From Burkholderiales bacterium (GTDB lineage: Bacteria > Pseudomonadota > Gammaproteobacteria > Burkholderiales > Casimicrobiaceae), in NCBI GenBank assembly GCA_020851235.1, contig JADZDD010000011.1, positions 62,001 through 126,000 on the forward strand: DNA of 64,000 nt. The letters run 5' to 3'. This document shows positions 11,222 to 19,575 of the stretch, in pieces. Position numbers and translations under genes: made by a program. The notes under the pieces are model-generated. The model was not told the origin of the DNA. It was given only the letters and a program-made list of their open reading frames with translations, and did not search any database. Numbering within the stretch: position 1 is the stretch's first letter; every line of letters starts with the position of its first letter.

Positions 11222-13324
11222 GTGAACGCCACGGCGCCGCCTCCGGACACCCCGGAGGACAGCGCGGGCAGTTTCGACGAGACCGGCGTCCGCCGCGAGC
11301 TCACGGGGATCGCCGCCAGGACGGTGGCGGCGGTCGCCCTCGCGTTTTCGACCTACCAGCTCGTCATCGCGGCCTTCGCGCCGTTGTCGAGCCTGCCGAC
11401 GCGCTCGCTGCACGTCGGCTTCCTGCTCACGCTCGCCTTCATGATCAATGCGGCCGGGAAATGGGCCGCGCGCACCCGCATCCCCTGGTACGACGCGATC
11501 CTCGCCGTCACCGCCTTCGTGCTGTCGACCTACCACCTCATCTTCGAGGCGGAGCTCGTGCAGCGCTCCGGAGATCCCAGCATCGCCGACCTCGTCGTCG
11601 GCATCGTCTTCGTCGTCCTGCTCTTCGAAGGATCGCGCCGCGTCCTCGGGCTCGCGCTGCCGATCATTTGCGGCGCGTTCCTGGCCTACGGCCTTTTCGG
11701 GCAGTACCTTCCCACCGACCTCGCGCATCGCGGCTACGGCTTCGACCAGATCGTCGGCCAGCTCTTCCTCGGGACCGAAGGCATCTTCGGCATTCCGACC
11801 CTCGTGTCCGCGACCTACATCTTTCTGTTCATCCTCTTCGGGAGCTTTCTCGAACACGCCGGGATGATCGGCCTTTTCAACGACATCGCCCTCGGCTTCG
11901 TCGGCGGCGCGCGCGGTGGTCCGGCGAAGGTCGCCGTGGTGTCCTCGGGGATGATGGGCACGATCTCGGGATCGGGGGTTGCCAACGTCCTCACCGTCGG
12001 CCAGTTCACGATCCCGCTCATGCGTCGCTTCGGCTACTCGCCGGTGTTCGCGGGCGCGGTCGAGGCAACGTCGAGCATGGGCGGCCAGATCATGCCGCCG
12101 GTGATGGGCGCGGTCGCCTTCATCATGGCCGAGACGCTCAACATCCCGTACATCGCCGTGGTGAAGGCCGCGGTGATCCCGGCGCTCCTCTACTACGCGA
12201 CGGCGTTCTGGATGGTCCATCTCGAGGCCGGGCGGGCGAAGCTCGAGGGACTGCCCGCGGACCAGTTGCCGAATCCGTGGCGCGCGATCAAGGCGAAGTG
12301 GTATCTCATGCTGCCGCTCGCCGTGCTCGTGTTCATGCTCTTCGACGGCTTCACGCCGATGTTCGCCGGGATCATCGGACTCGCGCTGACCGCGATGCTC
12401 ATTCTCGGCGTCGGCATCGCGCAGGGTTTCGCGAGCATGGCGTTTCGCATCGTGTTCTGGATCGCGCTCGGGCTCGTGGTCGCCTCGTTCTTCAAGGTGG
12501 GCGTGTGGCCGATCGTGATCACGATCGGGATCCTCGTTGCGATCAATCTCGTGATCAAGGGCGGTTACGCCACACTCGCACTCATGCGCGACAGCCTCAT
12601 CGCCGGCGCCACGCAAGCGGTCCCGGTCGGCATCGCCTGCGCGATCGTCGGCGTCATCATCGGCGTGCTGACGCTCACGGGTGCCGCGTCGAGCTTTGCC
12701 GAGTTCGTCCTGACGGTCGGCAGCAAGAGCCTGTTCCTGTCGCTCCTGCTCACGATGGTCGTGTGCCTCATTCTCGGCATGGGCATCCCGACGATTCCGA
12801 ACTACATCATCACGAGCGCGATCGCGGCACCGGCGCTGCTCAAGCTCGGCGTGCCGCTGCTCGTGTCGCACATGTTCGTGTTCTATTTCGGGATCATGGC
12901 CGACCTCACGCCGCCCGTCGCACTGGCGGCATTCGCGGCAGCGTCGATCGCCAAGGCGTCGCCGATGCGCATCGGCTGGAAGGCGACGCACATCGCGATC
13001 GCGGGCTTCGTCATTCCGTACATGGCGGTCTACGATCCGGCGCTCATGCTGCAAACCCCGGTGGGCGGATCGCTGTCACCGGTGGCGGTGGTCTACGTCG
13101 TCGGCAAGGCGCTGCTGGCGATCGGCCTCTGGGGTGGCGCCGCCATCGGCTTCCTGAAAGCGCCGCTGTCCTGGTTCGAGCGCATCTACGTGTTCGTCGC
13201 CGCCGGCTTCCTCGTGGCCGCGGCGCCGTGGACCGACAACATCGGCTTCGCGCTGTCCGCGGCCTTCATCGCATGGCACCTGTGGCGGGCGCGGCGGGCG
13301 GCGACCGTGACCGCCGCCGGTTAG
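11222..13324 (+). CDS. TRAP transporter permease, fused small and large subunits (4TM/12TM)
   Basis: The 700-residue membrane protein combines the DctQ-like four-helix domain (about residues 30-200) and the DctM-like twelve-helix domain (about 230-640) in one chain, the form usual for TAXI systems. DctM features are visible: GMMGTISGSGVANVLTVGQF, FAGAVEATSSMGGQIMPPVMGA, and GMGIPTIPNYII in the second half. The protein couples uptake to an ion gradient. It begins with GTG, starts 40 bp after the binding protein and ends 8 bp before the DUF1850 gene, so the three form an operon. Confidence 0.94.
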   Translation: MNATAPPPDTPEDSAGSFDETGVRRELTGIAARTVAAVALAFSTYQLVIAAFAPLSSLPTRSLHVGFLLTLAFMINAAGKWAARTRIPWYDAILAVTAFVLSTYHLIFEAELVQRSGDPSIADLVVGIVFVVLLFEGSRRVLGLALPIICGAFLAYGLFGQYLPTDLAHRGYGFDQIVGQLFLGTEGIFGIPTLVSATYIFLFILFGSFLEHAGMIGLFNDIALGFVGGARGGPAKVAVVSSGMMGTISGSGVANVLTVGQFTIPLMRRFGYSPVFAGAVEATSSMGGQIMPPVMGAVAFIMAETLNIPYIAVVKAAVIPALLYYATAFWMVHLEAGRAKLEGLPADQLPNPWRAIKAKWYLMLPLAVLVFMLFDGFTPMFAGIIGLALTAMLILGVGIAQGFASMAFRIVFWIALGLVVASFFKVGVWPIVITIGILVAINLVIKGGYATLALMRDSLIAGATQAVPVGIACAIVGVIIGVLTLTGAASSFAEFVLTVGSKSLFLSLLLTMVVCLILGMGIPTIPNYIITSAIAAPALLKLGVPLLVSHMFVFYFGIMADLTPPVALAAFAAASIAKASPMRIGWKATHIAIAGFVIPYMAVYDPALMLQTPVGGSLSPVAVVYVVGKALLAIGLWGGAAIGFLKAPLSWFERIYVFVAAGFLVAAAPWTDNIGFALSAAFIAWHLWRARRAATVTAAG

Positions 13325-13332
13325 GCCGGCGC

Positions 13333-13788
13333 ATGCTCGCGGCCTGCCTGCTCGTTGCCGGCACGCTGCACGCGACGTTTCCTGCAGCGCACTTCACCGT
13401 CGAGTGGCGCCATTCGATCGAGCACACGCGCTGGCGCGAAAGCTACGCGGTCCAAGGGGATCGCATCGTGCTCACCGAAGCCTGGATCGAAGGCTCGGGT
13501 GCCGGCATGGATGCCGGGCCCGACGCGCGCTTCGACGGCCACGGCTGGCGCTGGACGCCCGCGCTTGCGCCGCTGCGCGAGATCGTCCTCACGCTCTCGC
13601 CGTACACCGCCGATTACGAGCTGTGCGCGGCCGGGCAGTGCCGGATGCTCCACGCCTGGGCCGGGCTGCCGCGCAACGACACCGCACGCGTGACGATCCG
13701 TCCCTGCGCCCCGGACTCTCCCCAGGTCGACGCGCCGCGCGCGTCGTCCGTGCGAGGAGCACGTGGACACGCCGCGGCCGGCAAGTGA
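13333..13788 (+). CDS. DUF1850 protein linked to the TAXI-TRAP transporter
   Basis: This 151-residue protein has an N-terminal hydrophobic signal (MLAACLLVAGTLHATF), suggesting export. It carries the features I recognise from DUF1850: FTVEWRHSIEHTRWRE, then ILTEAWIEGSGAGMDAGPDA-type sequence and GHGWRWTP. DUF1850 genes recur next to fused TAXI-TRAP permeases. Their role is not established; an accessory periplasmic part of the transporter is the obvious guess. The frame is open far upstream, but the ATG at 13333 is the first start after the permease stop. The C-terminal 25 residues are low-complexity and basic. Confidence 0.8.
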   Translation: MLAACLLVAGTLHATFPAAHFTVEWRHSIEHTRWRESYAVQGDRIVLTEAWIEGSGAGMDAGPDARFDGHGWRWTPALAPLREIVLTLSPYTADYELCAAGQCRMLHAWAGLPRNDTARVTIRPCAPDSPQVDAPRASSVRGARGHAAAGK

Positions 13789-13871
13789 ACGCGCGATGCA
13801 CGGTGCTGCCTAACGTTCCACCGGTGCACGCCGCCGTCGCGGTCGCGACCGAAGCAGCGAAAGGAACGAAC

Positions 13872-14720
13872 ATGGACGCAAGGGTTTCGCTACCTGGTGT
13901 CACCCCCAAGAGCGCGGGCATCAAGGCGCGGCAGCAGGCGACGTGGGCCAGCGGTGATTTTGCGGTGATCGGTCCGACCCTCGACATCGTGGGCGAGATG
14001 CTCGCCGAAGCGGTCGACGTGCGCGCCGGCGAGCGGGTGCTCGACGTGGCCGCAGGCAACGGCAACGCGACGCTCGCCGCAGCGCATCGACTGGCCGAAG
14101 TGACGTCGACGGACTACGTCCCTGCGCTCCTCGACAGCGGCCGTGCGCGCGCCAGCGCCGAGGGCCTCGCCCAGGCGATCGTCTTCGAGGTCGCCGACGT
14201 CGAGGCGTTACCCTTTGCCGATGCGAGCTTCGACGTCGTGCTGTCGACCTACGGTGCGATGTTCGCCCCCGATCACGAAACGACCGCGCGCGAGATGCTG
14301 CGCGTCGTGCGCCCGGGCGGGCGCATCGGCCTTGCGAACTGGACACCGGAAGGATTCGTCGGCGAGTTGCTGCGCCTCGTGGGCCGCTACCTCCCACCGC
14401 CGGAGGGTCTGCCGTCGCCGCTGCTGTGGGGCACGACGCCACACCTCGCCGCGCTGTTCGATCACGGCGCGGCGACGGTCCACAGCGAGCGGCGCAACTT
14501 CATCTTCCGATACCGCTCACCCGCGCACTTCGTGCAGGTCTTCCGCGACTACTACGGACCGACGCACATGGCCTTTGCGGCGCTCGACGCGGGCAAGGCG
14601 GGTGAACTTGAGCGCGACCTCCTCGCGCTGCTCGCCGCGCGCGATCGCAGCGGCGGAGGCTCGCTCGTGGTGCCGGGCGAATACCTCGAAGTGGTGGTGA
14701 CCCGACGCGAAGGGCACTGA
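13872..14720 (+). CDS. Class I SAM-dependent methyltransferase
   Basis: A 282-residue protein with a Rossmann methyltransferase fold. Motif I, VLDVAAGNGNATLAAA, is at residues 56-71. It is followed by TSTDYVPALLD (motif II), EVADVEALPFADASFDVVLSTYGAMFAPDH (motifs III-IV) and a post-motif LRVVRPGGRIGLANWTPEG segment. This layout resembles UbiE/COQ5-like small-molecule methyltransferases. An AAGGAA lies just before the ATG at 13872. The substrate is unknown. It stands alone, 83 bp after the DUF1850 gene and convergent with the NUDIX gene. Confidence 0.88.
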   Translation: MDARVSLPGVTPKSAGIKARQQATWASGDFAVIGPTLDIVGEMLAEAVDVRAGERVLDVAAGNGNATLAAAHRLAEVTSTDYVPALLDSGRARASAEGLAQAIVFEVADVEALPFADASFDVVLSTYGAMFAPDHETTAREMLRVVRPGGRIGLANWTPEGFVGELLRLVGRYLPPPEGLPSPLLWGTTPHLAALFDHGAATVHSERRNFIFRYRSPAHFVQVFRDYYGPTHMAFAALDAGKAGELERDLLALLAARDRSGGGSLVVPGEYLEVVVTRREGH

Positions 14721-14769
14721 CGACGCCCGCGCGACGCCGCGGCGTCAAGCGTGGGTGCAGCGCGTTCGT

Positions 14770-15387
14770 CTACGCGGCGCCACGCAGGTCCGGCGGCAGC
14801 GGCGGACGCCGATCGATCGACGAGATGTGCGGACCTCGGGTCCCGCGCTTGCGATCGAGGAAGAAGTTGCGCAGCGTGCGCACGATCGTGCGAAAGGCAA
14901 GCGCATCCCAGGGAACGTCGGCCTCATCGAACAGGCGCACGTCGAGGCTTTCGGGCCCGGGGCGGAAGTCGAGGTCGAGGAGCCGCGCGCTAAACATCAT
15001 GTAGACCTGATGGATCGGCGGCAGGCTGATCATCGTGTGCAGATCCTGCACGGCCACCCGCGCGCCCGCCTCCTCCCACGTCTCGCGCAGCGCACCGTCG
15101 ATCACGCTCTCGCCGTTCTCGAGAAAGCCCGCGGGCAGCGTCCAAAGCCCCAGGCGTGGCTCGATCGCGCGCTTGCACAGCAGCACCTGGTCACCCCATA
15201 CCGGGAGGCAGCCGACGACGACCTTGGGATTCTGGTAGTGGATCGAGCCGCAGCCGGCGCAGACATAGCGTGCCAGCGTGTCGCCTTCGGGCACACGGAA
15301 GTCGAGGCGATCGGATCCGCAGTGGCTGCAGTAGCGCAGTGTGAGGGGTGCCGGCAGCCCGGCGCGCGGCAAGGGTGCTCCGCTCAC
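14770..15387 (-). CDS. NUDIX hydrolase with N-terminal zinc ribbon
   Basis: A 205-residue NUDIX enzyme with a zinc ribbon (Cys20, Cys23, Cys43, Cys46) in front, as in NudC-type pyrophosphatases. The NUDIX box is complete at residues 87-109: Gly87, Glu93, Arg101-Glu102, Glu105-Glu106, Gly108. It probably hydrolyses a nucleoside diphosphate derivative such as an NAD- or ADP-ribose-like compound; the exact substrate is not readable. The GTG at 15387 overlaps the orn stop in a GTGA, so I take it as the start. The long open frame upstream of it, running through orn, is an artefact. Confidence 0.9.
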   Translation of the reverse strand: MSGAPLPRAGLPAPLTLRYCSHCGSDRLDFRVPEGDTLARYVCAGCGSIHYQNPKVVVGCLPVWGDQVLLCKRAIEPRLGLWTLPAGFLENGESVIDGALRETWEEAGARVAVQDLHTMISLPPIHQVYMMFSARLLDLDFRPGPESLDVRLFDEADVPWDALAFRTIVRTLRNFFLDRKRGTRGPHISSIDRRPPLPPDLRGAA

Positions 15388-15929
15388 GGCAGCAGGAAGT
15401 GTTCGCGGTAGTACCGCAGTTCGAGGATCGACTCGCGCACGTCGGCCAACGCCTCGTGCTTCCCCTCCTTGGGGATCCCCTTGGCGAGGTCGGGCTTCCA
15501 GCGGCGCACGAGTTCCTTCAAGGTCGACACGTCGAGGTTGCGATAGTGGAACCAGTCTTCGAAGCGCGGCATCCAGCGGGCGAGGAAGCGGCGATCCTGG
15601 CAGATCGAGTTGCCGCACATCGGCGAGGCTTTCGCCGGCACGTGCTGGGCGAGGAATGCGAGGGCCTGCGCCTCGACGTCGGCCTCCGAGGCGGGCGACG
15701 CCCGAACCTTGTCGGTCAAGCCGCTGCGCGCGTGCGTCGCGGTGTTCCACGCGTCCATACCCGCCAGCACCGCGTCGTCCTGATGGACGACCCACACCGG
15801 CGCCTCGGCCACCGTCGTGAGATCGTTGTCGGTGATGATGAGCGCCACTTCGATGATGCGATCGCGCTCGGGGCTCAGGCCCGTCATTTCCATGTCGATC
15901 CAGATGAGGTGATTGGCGTCTTGCGGCAT
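15384..15929 (-). CDS. orn: Oligoribonuclease
   Basis: Orn degrades 2- to 5-nt RNA fragments, including pGpG from c-di-GMP turnover. The 181-residue length equals that of E. coli Orn. DEDD exonuclease residues are visible: Asp12 and Glu14 in [10 protein letters not shown], the [10 protein letters not shown] segment, and [11 protein letters not shown] near the end. The ATG at 15929 starts directly before the fold; a longer in-frame extension upstream is not credible. It is divergent from the M48 protease and translationally coupled to the NUDIX gene. Orn matters for any c-di-GMP signalling linked to the DSF system further along. Confidence 0.97.
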   Translation of the reverse strand: MPQDANHLIWIDMEMTGLSPERDRIIEVALIITDNDLTTVAEAPVWVVHQDDAVLAGMDAWNTATHARSGLTDKVRASPASEADVEAQALAFLAQHVPAKASPMCGNSICQDRRFLARWMPRFEDWFHYRNLDVSTLKELVRRWKPDLAKGIPKEGKHEALADVRESILELRYYREHFLLP

Positions 15930-15939
15930 GACCGTGGCG

Positions 15940-15945
15940 TAGAAT
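15940..15945 (+). promoter_or_regulatory. TAGAAT -10 box for the M48 protease gene
   Basis: A TAGAAT within GTAGAATGCG lies 64 bp upstream of the ATG at 16009. The same GTAGAATGCG string recurs before the tRNA gene. Its position argues that the protease starts at 16009 and not at the GTG at 15949, which would lie upstream of or at the transcription start. No good -35 is visible. Confidence 0.45.
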
Positions 15946-16008
15946 GCGGTGGCGCATTCTCGCACGTCGTCTTCGGCGCCCGTCGTGCCCGCACTTTCCC
16001 CCTTTTCG

Positions 16009-17283
16009 ATGGCATTCCTCGCGGCGATCGCGGCGTCGCTTGGCGTGCGCCTCTGGCTCGCGGCACGCCAGATCGGCCATGTGCGTGCGCATCGCTCGTC
16101 GGTGCCGGCGGCCTTCGCGCCGCGCGTCGACCTCGCCGCACACCGCAAGGCGGCCGACTACACGGTGGCGCGCCAGCGCGTGGCGATCGTCCACGCGATC
16201 GTCGATGCGGCGCTCCTCGTCGCGCTGACGCTGGGCGGCGGGCTCGCCGCGATGGTCGTCGCGACCGGGTCGCTGCCGGGAGGGCCGATCGTTCGCGATC
16301 TCGCGCTGTTCGGACTCCTCGGCGCCACCTTGGGCGCGGCGAGCCTTCCCTTCACGTGGTGGCACACGTTCCGCGTCGAGGAGCGCTTCGGCTTCAACCG
16401 CATCACGATGCGATTGTGGCTCACCGACCTCGCCAAGGCGATCGGCGTCGCGCTGGTGCTGGGCGTGCCGCTGCTCGCCGTGCTGCTGTGGACCATGCAC
16501 GGCACGGGTGCGTGGTGGTGGCTCGCGGCGTGGTTCGCATGGATCGGCTTCCAGCTCCTCGTTCTCGTCCTCTACCCCACGGTCATCGCGCCGGTGTTCA
16601 ACCGCTTCACCCCGATGGCGGACACGCCGCTGCGTGATCGCGTCGAAGCGCTCCTCGCGCGCTGCGGCTTTCGCAGCGCGGGACTCTTCGTCATGGACGG
16701 CTCGCGGCGCTCCGGACACGGCAACGCCTACTTCACGGGGTTGGGCCGCGCCAAGCGCATCGTCTTCTTCGACACGCTGCTCGCGCGCCTCGACGCCGAC
16801 GAGATCGAGGCCGTGCTCGCGCACGAACTCGGTCACTTCACGCTCCGGCACGTGACCAAGCGCATCGCGTGGTCGGCCGCGCTCGCGCTCGCCTTCCTCG
16901 TGCTTCTCGCGTGGCTCGCGCAGGCGCCGTGGTTTCACGTTGGGTTGGGCATCCCACCCGCCCTCGTGCCCGCGGCTCTCGCGCGCCCGGGTGTTGCGCT
17001 CGCGCTCTTCCTCCTCGCCCTGCCCCCGTTCACTTTCCTGCTCGAGCCGGTGGTCGCTGCCTACTCGCGGCGCCACGAGTTCGAAGCCGATGCCTTCGCG
17101 CTGCGCCACACCGGGGCCGAGGCGCTTGCCACCGCGCTCGTCAAGCTCTACGAGGACAACGCGGCAACGCTCACCCCCGACCCCGTGCATTCGGCGTTCT
17201 ACGACTCGCACCCACCCGCGATCGAGCGCATCGAGCGCCTGCGCACGCTTGCGGCAGATGCGGCGACGCCGCTCGCGGCGTGA
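16009..17283 (+). CDS. M48-family (Ste24/CAAX-type) membrane zinc protease
   Basis: A 424-residue integral membrane metalloprotease. The zinc site HELGH is at residues 272-276, and the third ligand is the Glu in [12 protein letters not shown] at about residue 359. The N-terminal helices, a FNRFTPM region and several C-terminal helices match Ste24-type proteases, which act in membrane-protein quality control in bacteria. I chose the ATG at 16009 because of the promoter position and because it begins the first hydrophobic helix. It heads a plus-strand group with phhB and rsgA. Confidence 0.92.
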   Translation: MAFLAAIAASLGVRLWLAARQIGHVRAHRSSVPAAFAPRVDLAAHRKAADYTVARQRVAIVHAIVDAALLVALTLGGGLAAMVVATGSLPGGPIVRDLALFGLLGATLGAASLPFTWWHTFRVEERFGFNRITMRLWLTDLAKAIGVALVLGVPLLAVLLWTMHGTGAWWWLAAWFAWIGFQLLVLVLYPTVIAPVFNRFTPMADTPLRDRVEALLARCGFRSAGLFVMDGSRRSGHGNAYFTGLGRAKRIVFFDTLLARLDADEIEAVLAHELGHFTLRHVTKRIAWSAALALAFLVLLAWLAQAPWFHVGLGIPPALVPAALARPGVALALFLLALPPFTFLLEPVVAAYSRRHEFEADAFALRHTGAEALATALVKLYEDNAATLTPDPVHSAFYDSHPPAIERIERLRTLAADAATPLAA

Positions 17284-17333
17284 CGGCGCGCCTGCCTCAC
17301 GCGACGTCGAAACCCAACGATGAGGATCGCCCC

Positions 17334-17669
17334 ATGAACCTGTCCACGTCCACGCTCGCCCTCGCGGCCATGCATTGCCGCCTCGGAGCGCCGCGTCTCG
17401 GCCACGACGAGCTCGTCGCGCACATGGCGCACCTGTCGGGTTGGCAGGTTGCCGGGGCCGCGATCGCCCGGACGTTCGCCTTCGACAACTACCCCGCGAC
17501 CATCGCGTTCGTGAATGCGGTCGCCTTCATCGCGCAGCGCGAGGATCATCATCCGGAACTGCGCGTGGGCTACGCCGAGTGCACGGTGACGTACGGCACG
17601 CACAGTGCCGGTGGCATCACGCTCAACGACGTGATCTGCGCGGCGAAGGTCGAGCGTCTGTTCGCCTGA
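17334..17669 (+). CDS. phhB: 4a-hydroxytetrahydrobiopterin dehydratase (pterin-4a-carbinolamine dehydratase)
   Basis: A 111-residue PCD/DCoH protein. It dehydrates 4a-hydroxytetrahydropterin during recycling of the cofactor for aromatic amino-acid hydroxylases. The active-site motif EDHHPELRVGY with paired histidines is at about residues 68-78, preceded by FDNYPATIAFVNAVAFIAQ and followed by VTYGTHSAGGITLNDV. A GAGGAT ribosome-binding site precedes the ATG. No phenylalanine hydroxylase gene is in the window. It ends 2 bp before rsgA. Confidence 0.93.
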   Translation: MNLSTSTLALAAMHCRLGAPRLGHDELVAHMAHLSGWQVAGAAIARTFAFDNYPATIAFVNAVAFIAQREDHHPELRVGYAECTVTYGTHSAGGITLNDVICAAKVERLFA

Positions 17670-17671
17670 TC

Positions 17672-18568
17672 GTGGCACTGTTGCGCGCCCGGGTCGTTGC
17701 CGCGCATCGGCGCTCGGTCGCCGTCGCCTTGCCGGACGGCACCTGCGCCAGCGCCATCGTGAAGGGCCGGTCGCTGCGCATCGCGGTCGGCGACGAAGTC
17801 GACGTCGAGCGCGCACACGGCGCGCTCGTCGTCGTCGCCGTCGCGCCGCGGAGCAACCTCGTCTATCGCTCCGATGCATTCAACGAGAAGCTCCTCGCCG
17901 CCAATCTCACGCAGGTCGCGGCGGTCGTCGCCCCCGACGTCGGCGTCGACCAGGAGCTCATCGAGCGCTGGTCGATCGCCGCCGAAGCCGCGCATTGCCG
18001 CTTCATCATCCTTGCCAACAAGGCGGACCTCCCCAGCTTCGCCGCGCTGCGCGAGCGCCTTGCGCCGTTCGCGACGCGCGGCATCGTGGTCGTCGACTTG
18101 AGCGCGCAGCACGACGCGGCGCCCGCACGGGCGTGGCTCGAAGGACAGCGCACGCTCCTAGTCGGCCAGTCGGGAATGGGCAAGTCCACGCTCGTGAACT
18201 CGCTCGTCCCCGATGCCGGCGCCCGCACCGCCCAGGTGTCCGCGGCGTTGCGTAGCGGCCGCCACACGACGACCGCGACCACGCTGCACGTCCTGCCGGG
18301 AACCGACGGTGCGAGCTGGCTCGTCGACTCTCCCGGCGTCAAGGTCTTCGGCCTTGCGCACCTCGATCCCGCCGTCCTCGCGCAGGCGTTCGTCGAGATG
18401 CGCCCGTACCTCGGTCGCTGCCGGTTCCGCGACTGCCGGCATGACGCCGAACCGGACTGTGCGCTCGTCGCTGCCGTTGCTGCGGGCGCGATCGCCCCGC
18501 ATCGCCTTGCGCTGCTGCATGCGCTGCGCCGCGAGGGTGAGCTCGCCCGACGTCGCACGTCGGCATAG
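17672..18568 (+). CDS. rsgA: Ribosome small-subunit biogenesis GTPase RsgA
   Basis: RsgA is a circularly permuted GTPase that checks late 30S assembly. The 298-residue protein shows the permuted motif order: NKAD (G4) first, then GQSGMGKST (G1) at residues 165-173, then DSPG (G3). An OB-fold precedes the GTPase and a zinc-binding Cys/His cluster (CRFRDCRHDAEPDC) follows. The start is a GTG at 17672, two bases after the phhB stop, suggesting co-translation. The N-terminus is shorter than in E. coli, as in other betaproteobacteria. Confidence 0.95.
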   Translation: MALLRARVVAAHRRSVAVALPDGTCASAIVKGRSLRIAVGDEVDVERAHGALVVVAVAPRSNLVYRSDAFNEKLLAANLTQVAAVVAPDVGVDQELIERWSIAAEAAHCRFIILANKADLPSFAALRERLAPFATRGIVVVDLSAQHDAAPARAWLEGQRTLLVGQSGMGKSTLVNSLVPDAGARTAQVSAALRSGRHTTTATTLHVLPGTDGASWLVDSPGVKVFGLAHLDPAVLAQAFVEMRPYLGRCRFRDCRHDAEPDCALVAAVAAGAIAPHRLALLHALRREGELARRRTSA

Positions 18569-18591
18569 GTGCCGATCGGCGCGGCGCGCGC

Positions 18592-19554
18592 TCAAGGCGC
18601 GAGGTTGGCGAGGATGAGCAGCAGGATGAGGAGCAACCAGACGATGAGTGCGCGCCAGACCAGCGCCACCGCCGACGGCAACGTGTCGGGCTCGACCGGG
18701 TCGCCGACGCCGAGATCCGGGCGCACGTCCGGATCACCGGACAGGGTCGGCAGCATCCCGCCGAGTTGCACGCCGAGCGCGCCGCCACCCGCAGAGAGAA
18801 GGATTCCCATCGCGCGTCCGCCTTCCTGCGCGACCCAGCGCGTGGCCTGCGTGCGCCAGCACGCCACCGCGTCCTCGAAGTCACCCACCACCGCAAACGA
18901 CAGCGCGGTGACGCGCACTGGCACCCAATCGAGGACCGCGAGGAGCATGCGCGCCGGCTCGCCAAAGAGTGCGCGCGCCTGCACCACCGGCGTGGGCTCG
19001 ACGCCGGGGACCGGACCGCGCCATTGCTCGGCGAGGAGCACCGCAGCGCGATAGAGGACCGCGCCGATCGGGCCGGGCAGCACGATGAACCAGAAGAGCA
19101 CGCCGAAGACGCTGCGATACGCATCGACGAGCCCGCGCTCGATGGCAAGACGCGCAATCTCGCTGCTACCCAGGTCGCCCGTCGATCCGCCGCGCCAGGC
19201 CGCGAGCGTGCGGCGTGCCGTCGCAAGGTCCCCCGCCTGCAGCGCGACCGCGAGCGTCGAAACCGCGTGGCTGAAGCGGCGAAAGCCCATCAGGAAATAG
19301 AGCACCACGATGTTGACGACGAGACCCGCGAGCGGGTGCGCTGCCGCCGCGAGTCCGTAGACGACGCCGACGGCGAGCAACGGCGGCACGATCGCGATGA
19401 CGAGGGCGATGCCGCCGTGCTGGCGGGTCCCGCCATTGAGCTTGCGCTCGAGCATGTGGGCATAGCGCACGAAGCCGCGCTCGACCGAGGCGCGCCACTC
19501 GAACGCCCGCCACTGCTCGAGGCCGAGCGCGACGAGGATGGCAATGAGCGTCAC
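18592..19554 (-). CDS. CobD/CbiB-family membrane protein
   Basis: A 320-residue membrane protein of the CobD/CbiB/AmpE superfamily, recognised from the arrangement GLEQWRAF...YAHMLERKLNGG...PLLAVGVVYG and several helices including one at the C-terminus. In cobalamin makers CobD/CbiB attaches the aminopropanol arm, but no cobalamin gene is nearby. Betaproteobacteria commonly carry this version beside rsgA and orn, so it may have another role, perhaps AmpE-like. The start is a GTG. It lies 21 bp downstream of the acetoacetyl-CoA synthetase stop and convergent with rsgA. Function is unproven. Confidence 0.75.
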   Translation of the reverse strand: MTLIAILVALGLEQWRAFEWRASVERGFVRYAHMLERKLNGGTRQHGGIALVIAIVPPLLAVGVVYGLAAAAHPLAGLVVNIVVLYFLMGFRRFSHAVSTLAVALQAGDLATARRTLAAWRGGSTGDLGSSEIARLAIERGLVDAYRSVFGVLFWFIVLPGPIGAVLYRAAVLLAEQWRGPVPGVEPTPVVQARALFGEPARMLLAVLDWVPVRVTALSFAVVGDFEDAVACWRTQATRWVAQEGGRAMGILLSAGGGALGVQLGGMLPTLSGDPDVRPDLGVGDPVEPDTLPSAVALVWRALIVWLLLILLLILANLAP

Positions 19555-19575
19555 GTACGCGCCCGCGCAGCCACG

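Noticed and set aside
8266-11304. Minus-strand open frame of 1012 codons
   Set aside because: It is antisense to ygfZ, the NRDE gene and the TAXI binding protein, with shadow-frame composition.
14733-14746. A 14-bp perfect palindrome between the methyltransferase and NUDIX genes
   Set aside because: It has no loop and no T-run, and such GC palindromes arise easily at this base composition.
14770-17211. An 813-codon minus-strand frame ending in the NUDIX hydrolase
   Set aside because: Only the last 205 codons are coding. The upstream part runs out of frame through orn and antisense to the M48 protease gene.
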